A stretch of DNA of 64,000 nt from the NCBI GenBank assembly GCA_020629055.1, contig JAHDEB010000009.1:1-64000 (forward strand), written 5' to 3'. How positions within the stretch are numbered: the first letter of the stretch is position 1; each line of letters opens with the position of its first letter. The DNA comes from Chloroflexota bacterium (lineage in GTDB: Bacteria; Chloroflexota; Anaerolineae; Promineifilales; Promineifilaceae). Shown here one piece after another: positions 26,695 to 36,399 of the stretch. The translations under genes were made by a program, and so were the position numbers. The notes under the pieces were generated by a model. It was given only the letters and a program-made list of their open reading frames with translations, was not told the origin of the DNA and did not search any database.

Positions 26695-29634
26695 ATGTCT
26701 GAAGATTTTATTTTTCGTGGAACGGTAGCCGACCTCGACCCAGAACTTCACGAGCTTTTAGAACGCGAACGCATTCGTCAAGAAAAAACGATTGTATTGA
26801 TCGCTTCTGAAAGTGAAGCCCCCGCCGCCGTTGAAGAGGCGATGGGTAGCAAGTTTGGGAATATTTACGCTGAAGGGTACCCGCGCGAAAGCAGCCGCCT
26901 TCAAACCGAAGAAGAGATTGTCGATTTTGAGAAAGAATTGGCCATTTATCGCCGCAACAGTGACCCGCGTTACTACAAGGGTGTTGAATATGCAGACGTG
27001 GTAGAGGCGTTGTGTCGCCGTCGGGCGGCCGAACTTTTTGCCGCCAACGGTGTCAAACCTGAAGAGATGTATGTAAACGTACAGCCTCTTTCTGGTGGAC
27101 CGGCAAATTCTGCGCTTTATACAGGCATCATTAAGCCTGGTGCAACCATTATGGGGCTCAAGCTGTCTGATGGTGGTCATTTGTCCCATGGAGCACCGGT
27201 GAATCGGTCCGGATCGATTTACAAGTCGGTCAGCTATATGGTAGACCCAGAAACGGAACAGCTAGACTATGAAGAGATTCGCGAAATGGCCCTTGAAGTT
27301 AAACCGGCCGTCATCGTTGCTGGTTTTTCCGCTTATCCGCGAATTATTAACTGGCACGCTTTCCGCGCGATCGCTGACGAAGTTGGGGCCCATTTCCATG
27401 CAGATATCGCTCACATCTCCGGTTTAGTAGCGGCCGGACATCACCCATCACCGATCGGTATCGCTGACAGTGTGATGACCACCACGCATAAATCGCTGTG
27501 TGGCCCACGTGGGGCGATGCTGATGACCCACCGGAAAGATATCGGCTTAAAGATAGATAAAGCCGTATTCCCCGGAGAACAAGGTGGCGCTCACTTTAAT
27601 ACGATTGGCGCCTTGGCCTTGGCTTTAAAATTGGCAAAATCTGACCAATTTGTTGAATTGCAAAACCGCATCATGCGAAACGCGACCCGTTTGGCAGATA
27701 AGCTGGCCGAAAATGGTCTACGCATTGTAGGGGGCGGTTCAGAAAACCACTTGTTATTGGTAGATGTGACCGGTACAAAAAATCATTATGGGCTAGCGCT
27801 AGAAGGTGACTCGGCCGCGCGCCTACTTGATATCGCCGGTATTGTCACCAATCGGAATACGATCCCGGGTGACCGCTCGGCGTTTATCCCTTCCGGCCTG
27901 CGGTTAGGCACCGTTTGGATAAGCCAACGCGGTTTTGGTGATGAAGAAATCGACAAACTGGCAGATGCGATCGCAGCCATTGTCAACGGCGCTGTGCCAC
28001 TCGAATACGGGGGTCCAATTCGTAAACGGATCCGTAGATCTAAAGTAAAGACAGAAGCGTTGGCGAAAGCCCGTGCTTTGGTCCATGAACTGACCAAGCA
28101 ACCGGATGAGAAAGCGGCCGCAAAAGATGCAACGATGCGGGTGCGCGGATCAGCGGCCGGATCATTCCTAAATCAGGCCCTAGCAAGCAACGTGGCTGAA
28201 TGTGCCGACGGAGACTCTGTCGCAAGTGCTTTGATGGTCAACGGTGAATTAACCGCTGTGACCGTCATGCGTGAATCAGCAGATGCATACTGGCTACGTT
28301 TTGCTAGTGGGCAAGCGGGCTTAACAGCTAAACTGTTGCTACAAGACCTTTCTGACGGATATTTGCTGATTGGCAATGATGCTTACGGCAAATTGGCCGG
28401 GCCTGTGACGGTCGAGACACTTGAAAATGATGGGATCGACGCCCCTAAGAAATCAAAATCGGCCGCATCTGACGCTGTGGTTGCGACGAAACCATTTTAC
28501 GTCGGTATGGGTAAAGCAGAGGGAGAAGCATTGCCCCCGTTTGATTTTGATGCGGTCACCTCGATGCAGTCTGGTTCGGCAATTTCTCAGGTTATCGTGC
28601 AATCGAATGCCAACCTTTCAACCGACGGTGTTGCCGCTAACTACGGCAATGTCGATGCTGAATTGGACGCGATTCATACCGGAGCAGCTTTGATTGACCA
28701 AAGCACCAAGTCTGTGTTTGTTGCCTGTGGTCCTAACGCACGTGACTTTGTAGATGCGGTTTACACCAATGAAGTTGCTCGGCTAAAAGAAGGGGAATCG
28801 AATCTCGGCTTTTTGTTAACACCTGAAGGCAGCGTGTTAGACATTGTGACCGTTTCTCGGACCGGTGCGGACGAGTATGTGATTGTGGGTAACGATGAAA
28901 GTGCCGCTAAGGTCAGCGCATGGCTACAAGCTGTCAATGCCGGCAGTGTGATGATCGATGCGGATAACCCGGCCGCAAAAGTTGCCCCTTGTGAGCTATT
29001 TGAAGCTTCGGCCGCCTATGTGTCTGGTGGCGATTCAAAAGCGAACTGGGTCATGCTTTCGTTGCAAGGGCCAGAAGCGGCTGCCGTTTTGGAAAAAGCG
29101 GGCGTTGCACAATATGCTCGCTCTGGCGGTAATGTCGGCCGGAACGACGGATTTGAACTGTTTGTACCGGTTGCTGAAGCTGAAGCCGCTTGGTCAGCCT
29201 TAAAGAAAGCTGGCGCAACACCGGTTGGCTATGAAGCGACGGATCGGGCACGGACCTTGAAAGGAATTGTGGCGATCGGTGCTGAGGTTGGCGGAAAAAT
29301 CGACCCAGATAGCGCATGCTACGGCAACAGTGTCAAATTGTGGAAACCATTCTTTGTCGGCCGAGCAGGTTATATCAAAGCGTTTGAATCGCCGAAAAAT
29401 ACAATTGTGCGCTTTGAAATGGCGTATGATGGGGCGACCCCCGCTGTCGGCTCTCCGGTTTTGGAGGGTGGTAAAGAGGTCGGTACGATTACCAGCATTA
29501 CCTTGAATGGCGCTGGAACATCTTTGATCGGTATGGCACATGTACCGCTGAAGTTCCGTCGTAAAGGCAGCAAGCTGTCTGTAAGTATGAACGGGAAATC
29601 GGTACCTTCACCGACAATCGGCCGTTTTGGCTAG
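26695..29634 (+). CDS. Serine hydroxymethyltransferase fused to an aminomethyltransferase (GcvT-like) module
   Basis: 979-aa uninterrupted ORF. SHMT: 'IVLIASESEAP...NIYAEGYP', PLP site 'MTTTHKSLCGPRGAM'. GcvT-like: 'IHTGAALIDQSTKSVFVACGPNARDFVDAV...LGFLLTPEGSVLDIV...IVGN' and GcvT_C-like 'ESPKNTIVRFEM...SLIGMAHVPLKFRRKGSKL'. Confidence 0.9.
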   Translation: MSEDFIFRGTVADLDPELHELLERERIRQEKTIVLIASESEAPAAVEEAMGSKFGNIYAEGYPRESSRLQTEEEIVDFEKELAIYRRNSDPRYYKGVEYADVVEALCRRRAAELFAANGVKPEEMYVNVQPLSGGPANSALYTGIIKPGATIMGLKLSDGGHLSHGAPVNRSGSIYKSVSYMVDPETEQLDYEEIREMALEVKPAVIVAGFSAYPRIINWHAFRAIADEVGAHFHADIAHISGLVAAGHHPSPIGIADSVMTTTHKSLCGPRGAMLMTHRKDIGLKIDKAVFPGEQGGAHFNTIGALALALKLAKSDQFVELQNRIMRNATRLADKLAENGLRIVGGGSENHLLLVDVTGTKNHYGLALEGDSAARLLDIAGIVTNRNTIPGDRSAFIPSGLRLGTVWISQRGFGDEEIDKLADAIAAIVNGAVPLEYGGPIRKRIRRSKVKTEALAKARALVHELTKQPDEKAAAKDATMRVRGSAAGSFLNQALASNVAECADGDSVASALMVNGELTAVTVMRESADAYWLRFASGQAGLTAKLLLQDLSDGYLLIGNDAYGKLAGPVTVETLENDGIDAPKKSKSAASDAVVATKPFYVGMGKAEGEALPPFDFDAVTSMQSGSAISQVIVQSNANLSTDGVAANYGNVDAELDAIHTGAALIDQSTKSVFVACGPNARDFVDAVYTNEVARLKEGESNLGFLLTPEGSVLDIVTVSRTGADEYVIVGNDESAAKVSAWLQAVNAGSVMIDADNPAAKVAPCELFEASAAYVSGGDSKANWVMLSLQGPEAAAVLEKAGVAQYARSGGNVGRNDGFELFVPVAEAEAAWSALKKAGATPVGYEATDRARTLKGIVAIGAEVGGKIDPDSACYGNSVKLWKPFFVGRAGYIKAFESPKNTIVRFEMAYDGATPAVGSPVLEGGKEVGTITSITLNGAGTSLIGMAHVPLKFRRKGSKLSVSMNGKSVPSPTIGRFG

Positions 29635-29651
29635 ATTGAGGCTAACTAAGT

Positions 29652-29700
29652 AAAACAAAAAAGGGTGATTTCGAATTTTCGAAATCACCCTTTTTTGTTT
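29652..29700. terminator. Bidirectional intrinsic terminator
   Basis: AAACAAAAAAGGGTGATTTCGAATTTTCGAAATCACCCTTTTTTGTTT, near-perfect palindrome between convergent genes. Confidence 0.93.
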
Positions 29701-29719
29701 ATTTATAAAATATTAAAAA

Positions 29720-30694
29720 TTATTGAATTTCTTTTTCTTGAATAACCCGCAGTTGCTCTAACTTGTGCTTGGTCTCACGCCAAGTAATTTTAGAGAGTCC
29801 CATTTTCTCACGAATAATATCAGGCTCGATGCCGCTTTTGAAATCGTTCAGGGCAGATACCCAGCGGAGATTTTCAAAAGAGACTAAGCTAGGATCTAAT
29901 CCAGCTTCAGCGCCGATGTCTTTTAAAATATATTCCAAATTGCGCGGTGTACAGGTAAACAGCTCATTGGTTAAATTATATTGTTCAATATAATCATCAA
30001 CCGCACTTACCCATTCCGGTTCAACCGCAATTCTGCGCTCTTTGTAAACCATGCGTGGATTGGTATATCGGATAAAGACTTGGGGAGCTTCTTCATCGTC
30101 ATTTTCAACGTGATTCAGCAAAATACCCTTCGCTTCACCTTTTTTCACAGCAGCCTGTAGAACTAGATTGATAAGCACATAGGGGCGGGTGTCCCGTTTA
30201 CGCTTGTTGCCGGAGATGTCTTCACCATTGCGCCAAGCATCCGCGACCTTAATCGCTTGCTCGACTTGGTCTGGTGTCGGGATTGTCGGCAGTGGACTGC
30301 TTACGCTCTTTTGCGCAACGCCCGTCGCCGGGTCTAGCCCGATGACTTCAGATTTGTTGAGCCATGAGAAGAAAACTTTTAGCGTTGTTACTCGTCGTGA
30401 GTAAGTTTTTGGACTGCAAGGAACCCCTCGTTCGTATTGCAGCCAATTTAAAAATTTATTTAAATCCTCAATGTCTATTTCACCAACCGGTTTGTTGCCG
30501 ATGTATTTGTGCAACAAGCGAATATCGCTTAAAAACGATTTGATTGTGTTGACTGCAAAGCCCTCATTTTGCATGTGTTGTTCAAACGCGGTCATCGCAT
30601 CTAACAAGTGGGTGTCTTTATTTATTTTTTGGGACTGGTTCATAATTACAGGATTGCCTCCGGTCCCGATGTCAATTTCTTGATTAGATTCCAC
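29720..30694 (-). CDS. Tyrosine recombinase-fold (SAM-like N-domain) protein, probably catalytically inactive
   Basis: N-domain 'AFEQHMQNEGFAVNTIKSFLSDIRLLHKYIG...FLNWLQYERGVPCSPKTYSRRVTTLKVFFSWLNKSEVIGLDPA'; C-domain motif positions substituted. Confidence 0.7.
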   Translation of the reverse strand: MESNQEIDIGTGGNPVIMNQSQKINKDTHLLDAMTAFEQHMQNEGFAVNTIKSFLSDIRLLHKYIGNKPVGEIDIEDLNKFLNWLQYERGVPCSPKTYSRRVTTLKVFFSWLNKSEVIGLDPATGVAQKSVSSPLPTIPTPDQVEQAIKVADAWRNGEDISGNKRKRDTRPYVLINLVLQAAVKKGEAKGILLNHVENDDEEAPQVFIRYTNPRMVYKERRIAVEPEWVSAVDDYIEQYNLTNELFTCTPRNLEYILKDIGAEAGLDPSLVSFENLRWVSALNDFKSGIEPDIIREKMGLSKITWRETKHKLEQLRVIQEKEIQ

Positions 30695-30783
30695 AAGTCT
30701 GTCTCCTTTGATGCCGAAACTGCTTGAGACAATTCAATAAAGAACTGCATCAATGTGTCATCCGACATTTTCCTCTTTGATCA

Positions 30784-31302
30784 CTAGATGGTTTTTAAAA
30801 TCAGGCGTCTTAACGCTCTAAACGTTACGCTGATGGCCCTAATTTTGTTGCGTGTCTTTACGTTTAATATTTGTTGGGTGCGCGCCAGATAGTAAATCCA
30901 ATTTAGTTTAGTCTGATGTTTTCTCGCATCCAGGTCGATTGTGATGTTGTTTTGGTGTGATGTGATGATCGAGACTTTCCCAATCACTTGACTGAAGGTG
31001 ATTGGCTCGTCAAGAAGGAAATTGCAATCACCTTTGGTGGCAATTTCTTCGTTTGTGACTGTAACTACTCGGTGGGTCGTAAGTGCTTCTCTCTGAGTTA
31101 ACGTAATAATATCCCCTTTTTTTAAGGTTTCAAAATTTAATTTAGATAACGTCACCAGATCGCCCCTTTCTAGAAGGGGGGCCATACTGTTACTAATAAC
31201 GGTTAGCGTGGGGTTTTGTCCTTGATTGAGAGCTTTTTCTAACAAACTCACAACAGTTTGGTGGTCAGGCAGACCACTTGCATGTTCTTGGTCTTGCCTC
31301 AT
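30784..31302 (-). CDS. S24/S26 signal-peptidase-like protein (ER/SipW-like type)
   Basis: 'VISNSMAPLLERGDLVTL', 'TTHRVVTVTNEEIATKGDCN'. Confidence 0.7.
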   Translation of the reverse strand: MRQDQEHASGLPDHQTVVSLLEKALNQGQNPTLTVISNSMAPLLERGDLVTLSKLNFETLKKGDIITLTQREALTTHRVVTVTNEEIATKGDCNFLLDEPITFSQVIGKVSIITSHQNNITIDLDARKHQTKLNWIYYLARTQQILNVKTRNKIRAISVTFRALRRLILKTI

Positions 31303-31910
31303 TTATTATGCGTGTAAAGTTGATGGCGCATTGCATATTGCTTTACAGAGCCCGGTAGCAGATAGGTTGTCCCTTTATCGATGCCTTCGGCGAGCTGTGC
31401 GCGTAACCAAGACGACGACAAATGGATAAACGGACCTGTTAGCCAATCTACTTGGGTGGCGAGTGCCGGTACAGACCGGCTTAGATGGGGCAGATCGGGA
31501 TCGTACCCCGGCCGATTGAGAACGGCTAAGCGGCAGTGCTCTAAAAGTTGGTCAGGTTGATGCCAGCTTGGGAATGTACTTAGTGAATCCCCACCGATAA
31601 GAAGCCATAAGTCGGCCGATGGGAATTCAGTTTGAATCAACGGTAGCAAAGACGCTGTGTAATGGGGGGGCGGCCGGACTGCGTCTGTGGTGTCAAGCTC
31701 GAAGTCTTGGTTGCCCGCAATGGCCAACCGGGTCATTTCGACCCGATGATGGGCCGCAGTGGTCGTTGTTTTGTGGGTAGGATCCCCAACAGGTAAGAAA
31801 AGAACCTTATCTAAGGCTAATTCTTGCAGGGCGGTTTGGGCTAGTATCAGATGGCCGATATGTGGTGGATTGAACGTGCCGCACATCAGGCCGATTTTTT
31901 TAGAAGCCAT
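31299..31910 (-). CDS. nadD: Nicotinate-nucleotide adenylyltransferase
   Basis: 'GLMCGTFNPPHIGHLILAQTALQEL', 'LLIGGDSLSTFPSWHQPDQLLEHCRLAVLNRPG'. Confidence 0.93.
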   Translation of the reverse strand: MASKKIGLMCGTFNPPHIGHLILAQTALQELALDKVLFLPVGDPTHKTTTTAAHHRVEMTRLAIAGNQDFELDTTDAVRPPPHYTASLLPLIQTEFPSADLWLLIGGDSLSTFPSWHQPDQLLEHCRLAVLNRPGYDPDLPHLSRSVPALATQVDWLTGPFIHLSSSWLRAQLAEGIDKGTTYLLPGSVKQYAMRHQLYTHNK

Positions 31911-32039
31911 GATCAGTTGTAGAGAATGAACCCTTTGTCGAAATCACCGAAGTTGCTTGTTCCGCGTGTTCCATCCGCTCGAAGTCAAGCAAAAGGGCGA
32001 ACCACATTTCAACATGTTCGTTATCTATGCCCCTTTGTA

Positions 32040-33305
32040 CTAGTCAGTCCACTCTAACTCTTCGTTCGCGATACGGACCATATCTCCTGGTTCAACGCCT
32101 GCTTCAATCAGTGCTTTGGTAATTCCCATGCTCTCTAGAATGCGCTGGAAACGGCGTACGGTCGTATCAAACTCGAAGTAGGTCATTGAAGCGACCCGCT
32201 CGATTCGTATACCACGTACGCGCCATGCATCCTCTTCTCGTTCAATGGTGAACTGATTTTCATCAAAATCTGGTCGAATGACGACTTCTTCAGCATTGGG
32301 GTCAACTTCCGGTTCCGGTAGCTCTTCGAGCATTTGATAAACTTTGTAGATGAGGTCTTGAAGGTTGAGGCGGGTGACGGCCGAAATCGACATAAACGTG
32401 TAGCCACGTTTGTTAATCTCTTCTTCGAGAATCGGTTCCCACGCGATCGCATCGGGCAGGTCCATTTTTGTGAGGACCACAATTTGAGGTTTACGCTCTA
32501 GCCCCGCATCATAAAGGGCTAATTCCTGATTGATGGCGGCAAAGTTTTCCATCGGGTCTGAAGCACTGCCATCGATTAAATGCAGAATAACTTTGGTCCG
32601 TTCGATGTGGCGTAAAAAGGTGTGGCCCAGCCCTGCACCAGAGGATGCACCTTCGATTAGACCCGGAATGTCTGCGATGACGATGCTGTCATATTCACCA
32701 ACAGCGACGACCCCAAGGTTGGGTACAAGGGTTGTGAAAGGATATGCGGCGATCTTCGGTTTTGCGGCACTTATCACTGAAAGAAGGGTCGATTTACCCG
32801 CATTGGGTAACCCAACTAAGCCAACATCTGCAATCAGTTTTAATTCGAGAGACACCCACAGCTCACGGCCGGGTTCACCCCGTTCTGCCATGTGAGGGGC
32901 GCGATTGACACTGCTGGCGAATTTTGTGTTGCCACGGCCGCCATCACCACCTTTGATGATGATCGCCTCATCGCCAATGTTGACCAGCTCGGCTAGTAAA
33001 TCACCGGTGTCACGATCCCGAACGAGGGTTCCTGCTGGGACTTCCAGATATAAATCGGCCGCGTTGGCCCCGGTTTTGTTGGTTCGACCACCATGCACGC
33101 CACGGTCAGCCCGATAATGGACCGCACGCCGGATCGTGTGCAAACTGTTGAGTTTGCCGTTTACTTTAAAGATGATGTGACCACCACGGCCGCCATCGCC
33201 ACCGTCAGGGCCGCCGAGGGGGACATATTTTTCCCTACGGAAACTAATCATCCCGTCGCCACCATCACCACTTTTAATAAATATATTTGCTTCATCTTGG
33301 AACAT
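32040..33305 (-). CDS. obg: Obg/CgtA GTPase
   Basis: 'MFQDEANIFIKSGDGGDGMISFRREKYVPLGGPDGGDGGRGG', 'GLPNAGKSTLLSVISAAKPKIAAYPFTTLVPNLG'; ORF open to 33596, start set to 33305. Confidence 0.95.
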   Translation of the reverse strand: MFQDEANIFIKSGDGGDGMISFRREKYVPLGGPDGGDGGRGGHIIFKVNGKLNSLHTIRRAVHYRADRGVHGGRTNKTGANAADLYLEVPAGTLVRDRDTGDLLAELVNIGDEAIIIKGGDGGRGNTKFASSVNRAPHMAERGEPGRELWVSLELKLIADVGLVGLPNAGKSTLLSVISAAKPKIAAYPFTTLVPNLGVVAVGEYDSIVIADIPGLIEGASSGAGLGHTFLRHIERTKVILHLIDGSASDPMENFAAINQELALYDAGLERKPQIVVLTKMDLPDAIAWEPILEEEINKRGYTFMSISAVTRLNLQDLIYKVYQMLEELPEPEVDPNAEEVVIRPDFDENQFTIEREEDAWRVRGIRIERVASMTYFEFDTTVRRFQRILESMGITKALIEAGVEPGDMVRIANEELEWTD

Positions 33306-33393
33306 TGACCCAATTATATCTCGTTTGTGCCAACTATGACTTTCTTCTCTTAAATTTTGGACAAAATTTAGGGCAGTCTTGCCCTTGGGCTGG

Positions 33394-33399
33394 TAAAAT
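33394..33399 (+). promoter_or_regulatory. -10 element 6 nt before the start codon of the CtpA-like gene
   Basis: TGGTAAAAT-CCACTA-ATG (extended -10 type). Confidence 0.45.
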
Positions 33400-33405
33400 C
33401 CACTA

Positions 33406-34626
33406 ATGTCAGACCGCACCCAAAACATTGTGACCCTTGGATTGGTGATCTTACTCCCGATTTTGGCCTTCATGGCCGGATTTATGACCAACGAGGTGTT
33501 TGATGTTCCGCTCCCCTTTTTGAACGATAACCAAGATTTAGAAACAGACGCCGAAGCGGCCGGATTTGACCTCTTTTGGGAAGCTTGGGGCCACATCGAA
33601 TCGACCTATATCGGTGAGGTGCCCAGCGGCCGCCAATTAACCTATGCTGCCATTCGTGGGGCGCTATCTGGCTTAGATGATCCCTATTCAGTTTTCTTAG
33701 AACCGGTTGTTCGCCAAGAAGAGATCGTCACCCTAACTGGAAACTATGGTGGGATCGGCGTCTATGTCGAGCGAAATGAGATCGGTGAAGCCCGCTTGGT
33801 CCCTATCCCGGGGAACCCTGCATCTGAAGCGGGTGTTTTAGAAGGGGACATCTTACTAGAGATTAATTCAGAAACGGTACCAGGTGATATAACGACAGAC
33901 GAAGTGGAGCAACTGCTGCGAGGAGAAGTCGGGGATGAATTAGAATTGACCATTGACCGGGATGGATCGATTCTTGAGATCGAGGTTGAGATTGGAAATA
34001 TCTTGGTCCCTTCTGTATTTCATCGCATATTGCCCGACGCACCGGAAATCGGTTATATCCAGCTGTCGCGATTCAGCGGTGAAACTGCTAGCGAATTAGA
34101 AGATGCGCTAGGTGAGTTGCAACAAGAAGGGGTTTCCGGCTTGATCTTAGATTTGCGCGGCAATGGGGGCGGTTTGTTAGACGCATCGGTCGCTGTTGTG
34201 GATCATTTCTTAGACGATGGTTTGATCTTGCGCCAAGAGAGCCGATCTGAAGGGGAAAAACTGTATAATGCGGCCGGTGGGTCGATTGCGGCCGACATAC
34301 CTCTCGTGATTTTAATCGATGCAGGGACCGCTAGTGCGGCTGAAATTGTGGCCGGTGCGTTGCAAGATCGCCAGCGGGCCCTATTGATCGGATCTAAGAG
34401 TTACGGAAAAGGGTCTGTCCAACTCGTATATGATTTATCTGACGGGTCGTCGATACATGTAACGTCGGCCCGCTGGTATACGCCCAATGGCAGCCAATTA
34501 GACCGTGAAGGTTTATGGCCCGATATTCCGGTTGATCTAGTGGCTGCGAGCGAAAACCCGAGCAAAGACTTTTTTATTCAAGCCGGTATCGATAACTTAT
34601 CGTCAGTGTTTGAAGATTTAAATTAA
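33406..34626 (+). CDS. S41 C-terminal processing peptidase (CtpA-like), copy 1
   Basis: PDZ and S41 domains: 'GGIGVYVERNEIGEARLVPIPGNPASEAGVLEGDILLEI', 'IDAGTASAAEIVAGALQDRQRALLIGSKSYGKGSVQ'. Confidence 0.93.
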   Translation: MSDRTQNIVTLGLVILLPILAFMAGFMTNEVFDVPLPFLNDNQDLETDAEAAGFDLFWEAWGHIESTYIGEVPSGRQLTYAAIRGALSGLDDPYSVFLEPVVRQEEIVTLTGNYGGIGVYVERNEIGEARLVPIPGNPASEAGVLEGDILLEINSETVPGDITTDEVEQLLRGEVGDELELTIDRDGSILEIEVEIGNILVPSVFHRILPDAPEIGYIQLSRFSGETASELEDALGELQQEGVSGLILDLRGNGGGLLDASVAVVDHFLDDGLILRQESRSEGEKLYNAAGGSIAADIPLVILIDAGTASAAEIVAGALQDRQRALLIGSKSYGKGSVQLVYDLSDGSSIHVTSARWYTPNGSQLDREGLWPDIPVDLVAASENPSKDFFIQAGIDNLSSVFEDLN

Positions 34627-34865
34627 CCGGCCATTTGGTCACTTGCATAAGCGTTGACCAAGCAAAAAATAGCCTCAGCTAAATATTCAGCTGAGCATGA
34701 ATGAGAAAACTGAAAGAGAGATTGATTCAGCTTCCATTCTTTAAATGATCTTTTTTAGATCATCAAAAATTTTAACTTTAGTGGTGGCTCGGTCGAATGA
34801 GCAGCCACACCCATCTGCTAAATGACATCGGTCATTTACTTCTCACCTTTTTTTAGGATTAAATA

Positions 34866-36269
34866 ATGAACAATCAAAATTCTGGTTTTATGAATTCCCT
34901 AACCGGAGCGGTTCTTGGCTTAATTATGCTGCTTTTGGTTGCAGGGCTGTCTTTTTACGGGGGCATGTTATATGGTCAAGGTGGCGCTCAAGCGGTCGCT
35001 ACTACAGACCCCGTCCGGCCTGTAGTTGAACAAGTTGAAGTGACCCGCATTGTAGAACGCATTGTGCAGGTGACTGTCCCTGCCAGTGATGGAGGCGAAG
35101 GGGATGAGTCTGCGGAAGATGATTCAGAGGTCGTTCAAGAGGAACGCCCACCCACTGCAACACCTAGCCCGACCCCGACCCCATCTGGCCCGCCGATTAC
35201 CGATCTAGGGGAAGATGACCTAGAAGTTTTCTTTGAAGCTTGGGATATAGTGGAGGAGAATTTCGATGGACGCTTGCCAGATGCTGAAACATTAAACTAT
35301 GCGCTGTTAGAAGCTGCTTTAGGAACTTTGGGCGATGTGAATACCCGCTTTAGTGAACCGTCTGTAGCGGAGCAGAGTCGTCAGGATATGACCGGAACGT
35401 TTGAAGGGATCGGTGCATTCGTCAATGAAAATGATGATGGATTGATCTATATTGTCCGGCCGATGTCAGGGCGCCCAGCGGCCGAAGCGGGCTTGAAATC
35501 AAATGACATTATTGTTGAAGTCGACGGTGAAAATGTTGTCGGGCAATCGATTGACGAAGTCGTTTCAAAAGTCCGTGGCCCTCGTGACTCGGTTGTTGTG
35601 CTCGGTGTATCTCGTGAAGGCGAAGCTGAGCTGGTCTATATTTCAATCACCCGCGCAAGAATTGAAATACCAACGGTTGAAACAGAACTGTTTGATAACG
35701 GCATTGGTTATATCCAGTTGACCCAATTTAATGGAGTCGCATCAGAACAGATGGTTACGGCCGTTCAAGATATGCTTGATCAAGGTGCTACATCTTTAAT
35801 CTTTGACGTACGAGATAATCCCGGCGGATTTTTAGTTGACGCTGTCGAAATTGCCGACCTGTTTATGCCTGAATCGGTAGTGTTGTTCCAAAAGAGCAAT
35901 CAAGGTCTAGAGCGGACATACGAAGCTGATAGCGGCGATATCGGTGAGGAAATTCCGATGGTGTTGCTTATCAATTCAGGTAGCGCGAGTGCGTCTGAAC
36001 TGATTGCAGGGGCGTTCCGTGATACAGGACGTGCGACGATTATCGGTACCCAATCCTTTGGTAAAGGGTCGGTTCAAAATCTGTATGATTTGTCTGACGG
36101 ATCAGAATTGCGTGTGACAATTTCACGCTTTTATTCGCCAAATGACATCGTGATCGATAAAGTTGGTGTTTCGCCAGACATTATTGTCGACATGCCAGAC
36201 GGTGCGTTATTCCGCTCTGAAGATGACCTTCAATTACAGACGGCGATTGATTTCTTAGAAAATCGATAA
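34866..36269 (+). CDS. S41 C-terminal processing peptidase (CtpA-like), copy 2
   Basis: 'GIGAFVNENDDGLIYIVRPMSGRPAAEAGLKSNDIIVEVDG', 'INSGSASASELIAGAFRDTGRATIIGTQSFGKGSVQ'; TM anchor and acidic/Pro-rich linker. Confidence 0.93.
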   Translation: MNNQNSGFMNSLTGAVLGLIMLLLVAGLSFYGGMLYGQGGAQAVATTDPVRPVVEQVEVTRIVERIVQVTVPASDGGEGDESAEDDSEVVQEERPPTATPSPTPTPSGPPITDLGEDDLEVFFEAWDIVEENFDGRLPDAETLNYALLEAALGTLGDVNTRFSEPSVAEQSRQDMTGTFEGIGAFVNENDDGLIYIVRPMSGRPAAEAGLKSNDIIVEVDGENVVGQSIDEVVSKVRGPRDSVVVLGVSREGEAELVYISITRARIEIPTVETELFDNGIGYIQLTQFNGVASEQMVTAVQDMLDQGATSLIFDVRDNPGGFLVDAVEIADLFMPESVVLFQKSNQGLERTYEADSGDIGEEIPMVLLINSGSASASELIAGAFRDTGRATIIGTQSFGKGSVQNLYDLSDGSELRVTISRFYSPNDIVIDKVGVSPDIIVDMPDGALFRSEDDLQLQTAIDFLENR

Positions 36270-36399
36270 TATAGAAAAAGAGTGGTAGATCATATCGGGT
36301 AGTGGTTGGACGCACGTTAACCATCAGCAAATTTTGCTGATCTTTTGAGCTAAAAGACTACCCATTTGCGGTCGATTCTTTTTAACGTGGATTAGATAG

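Noticed and set aside
27786-29573. Overlapping and antisense ORFs inside the SHMT-GcvT gene
   Set aside because: Shadow ORFs in biased coding sequence, no own start signals or domain content
15827-30694. Prophage or integrative element bounded by ParA/Bro-N and the recombinase-like gene
   Set aside because: The two loci are about 13 kb apart, separated by ordinary chromosomal genes; no structural phage genes, no att-like repeats noticed, recombinase appears inactive
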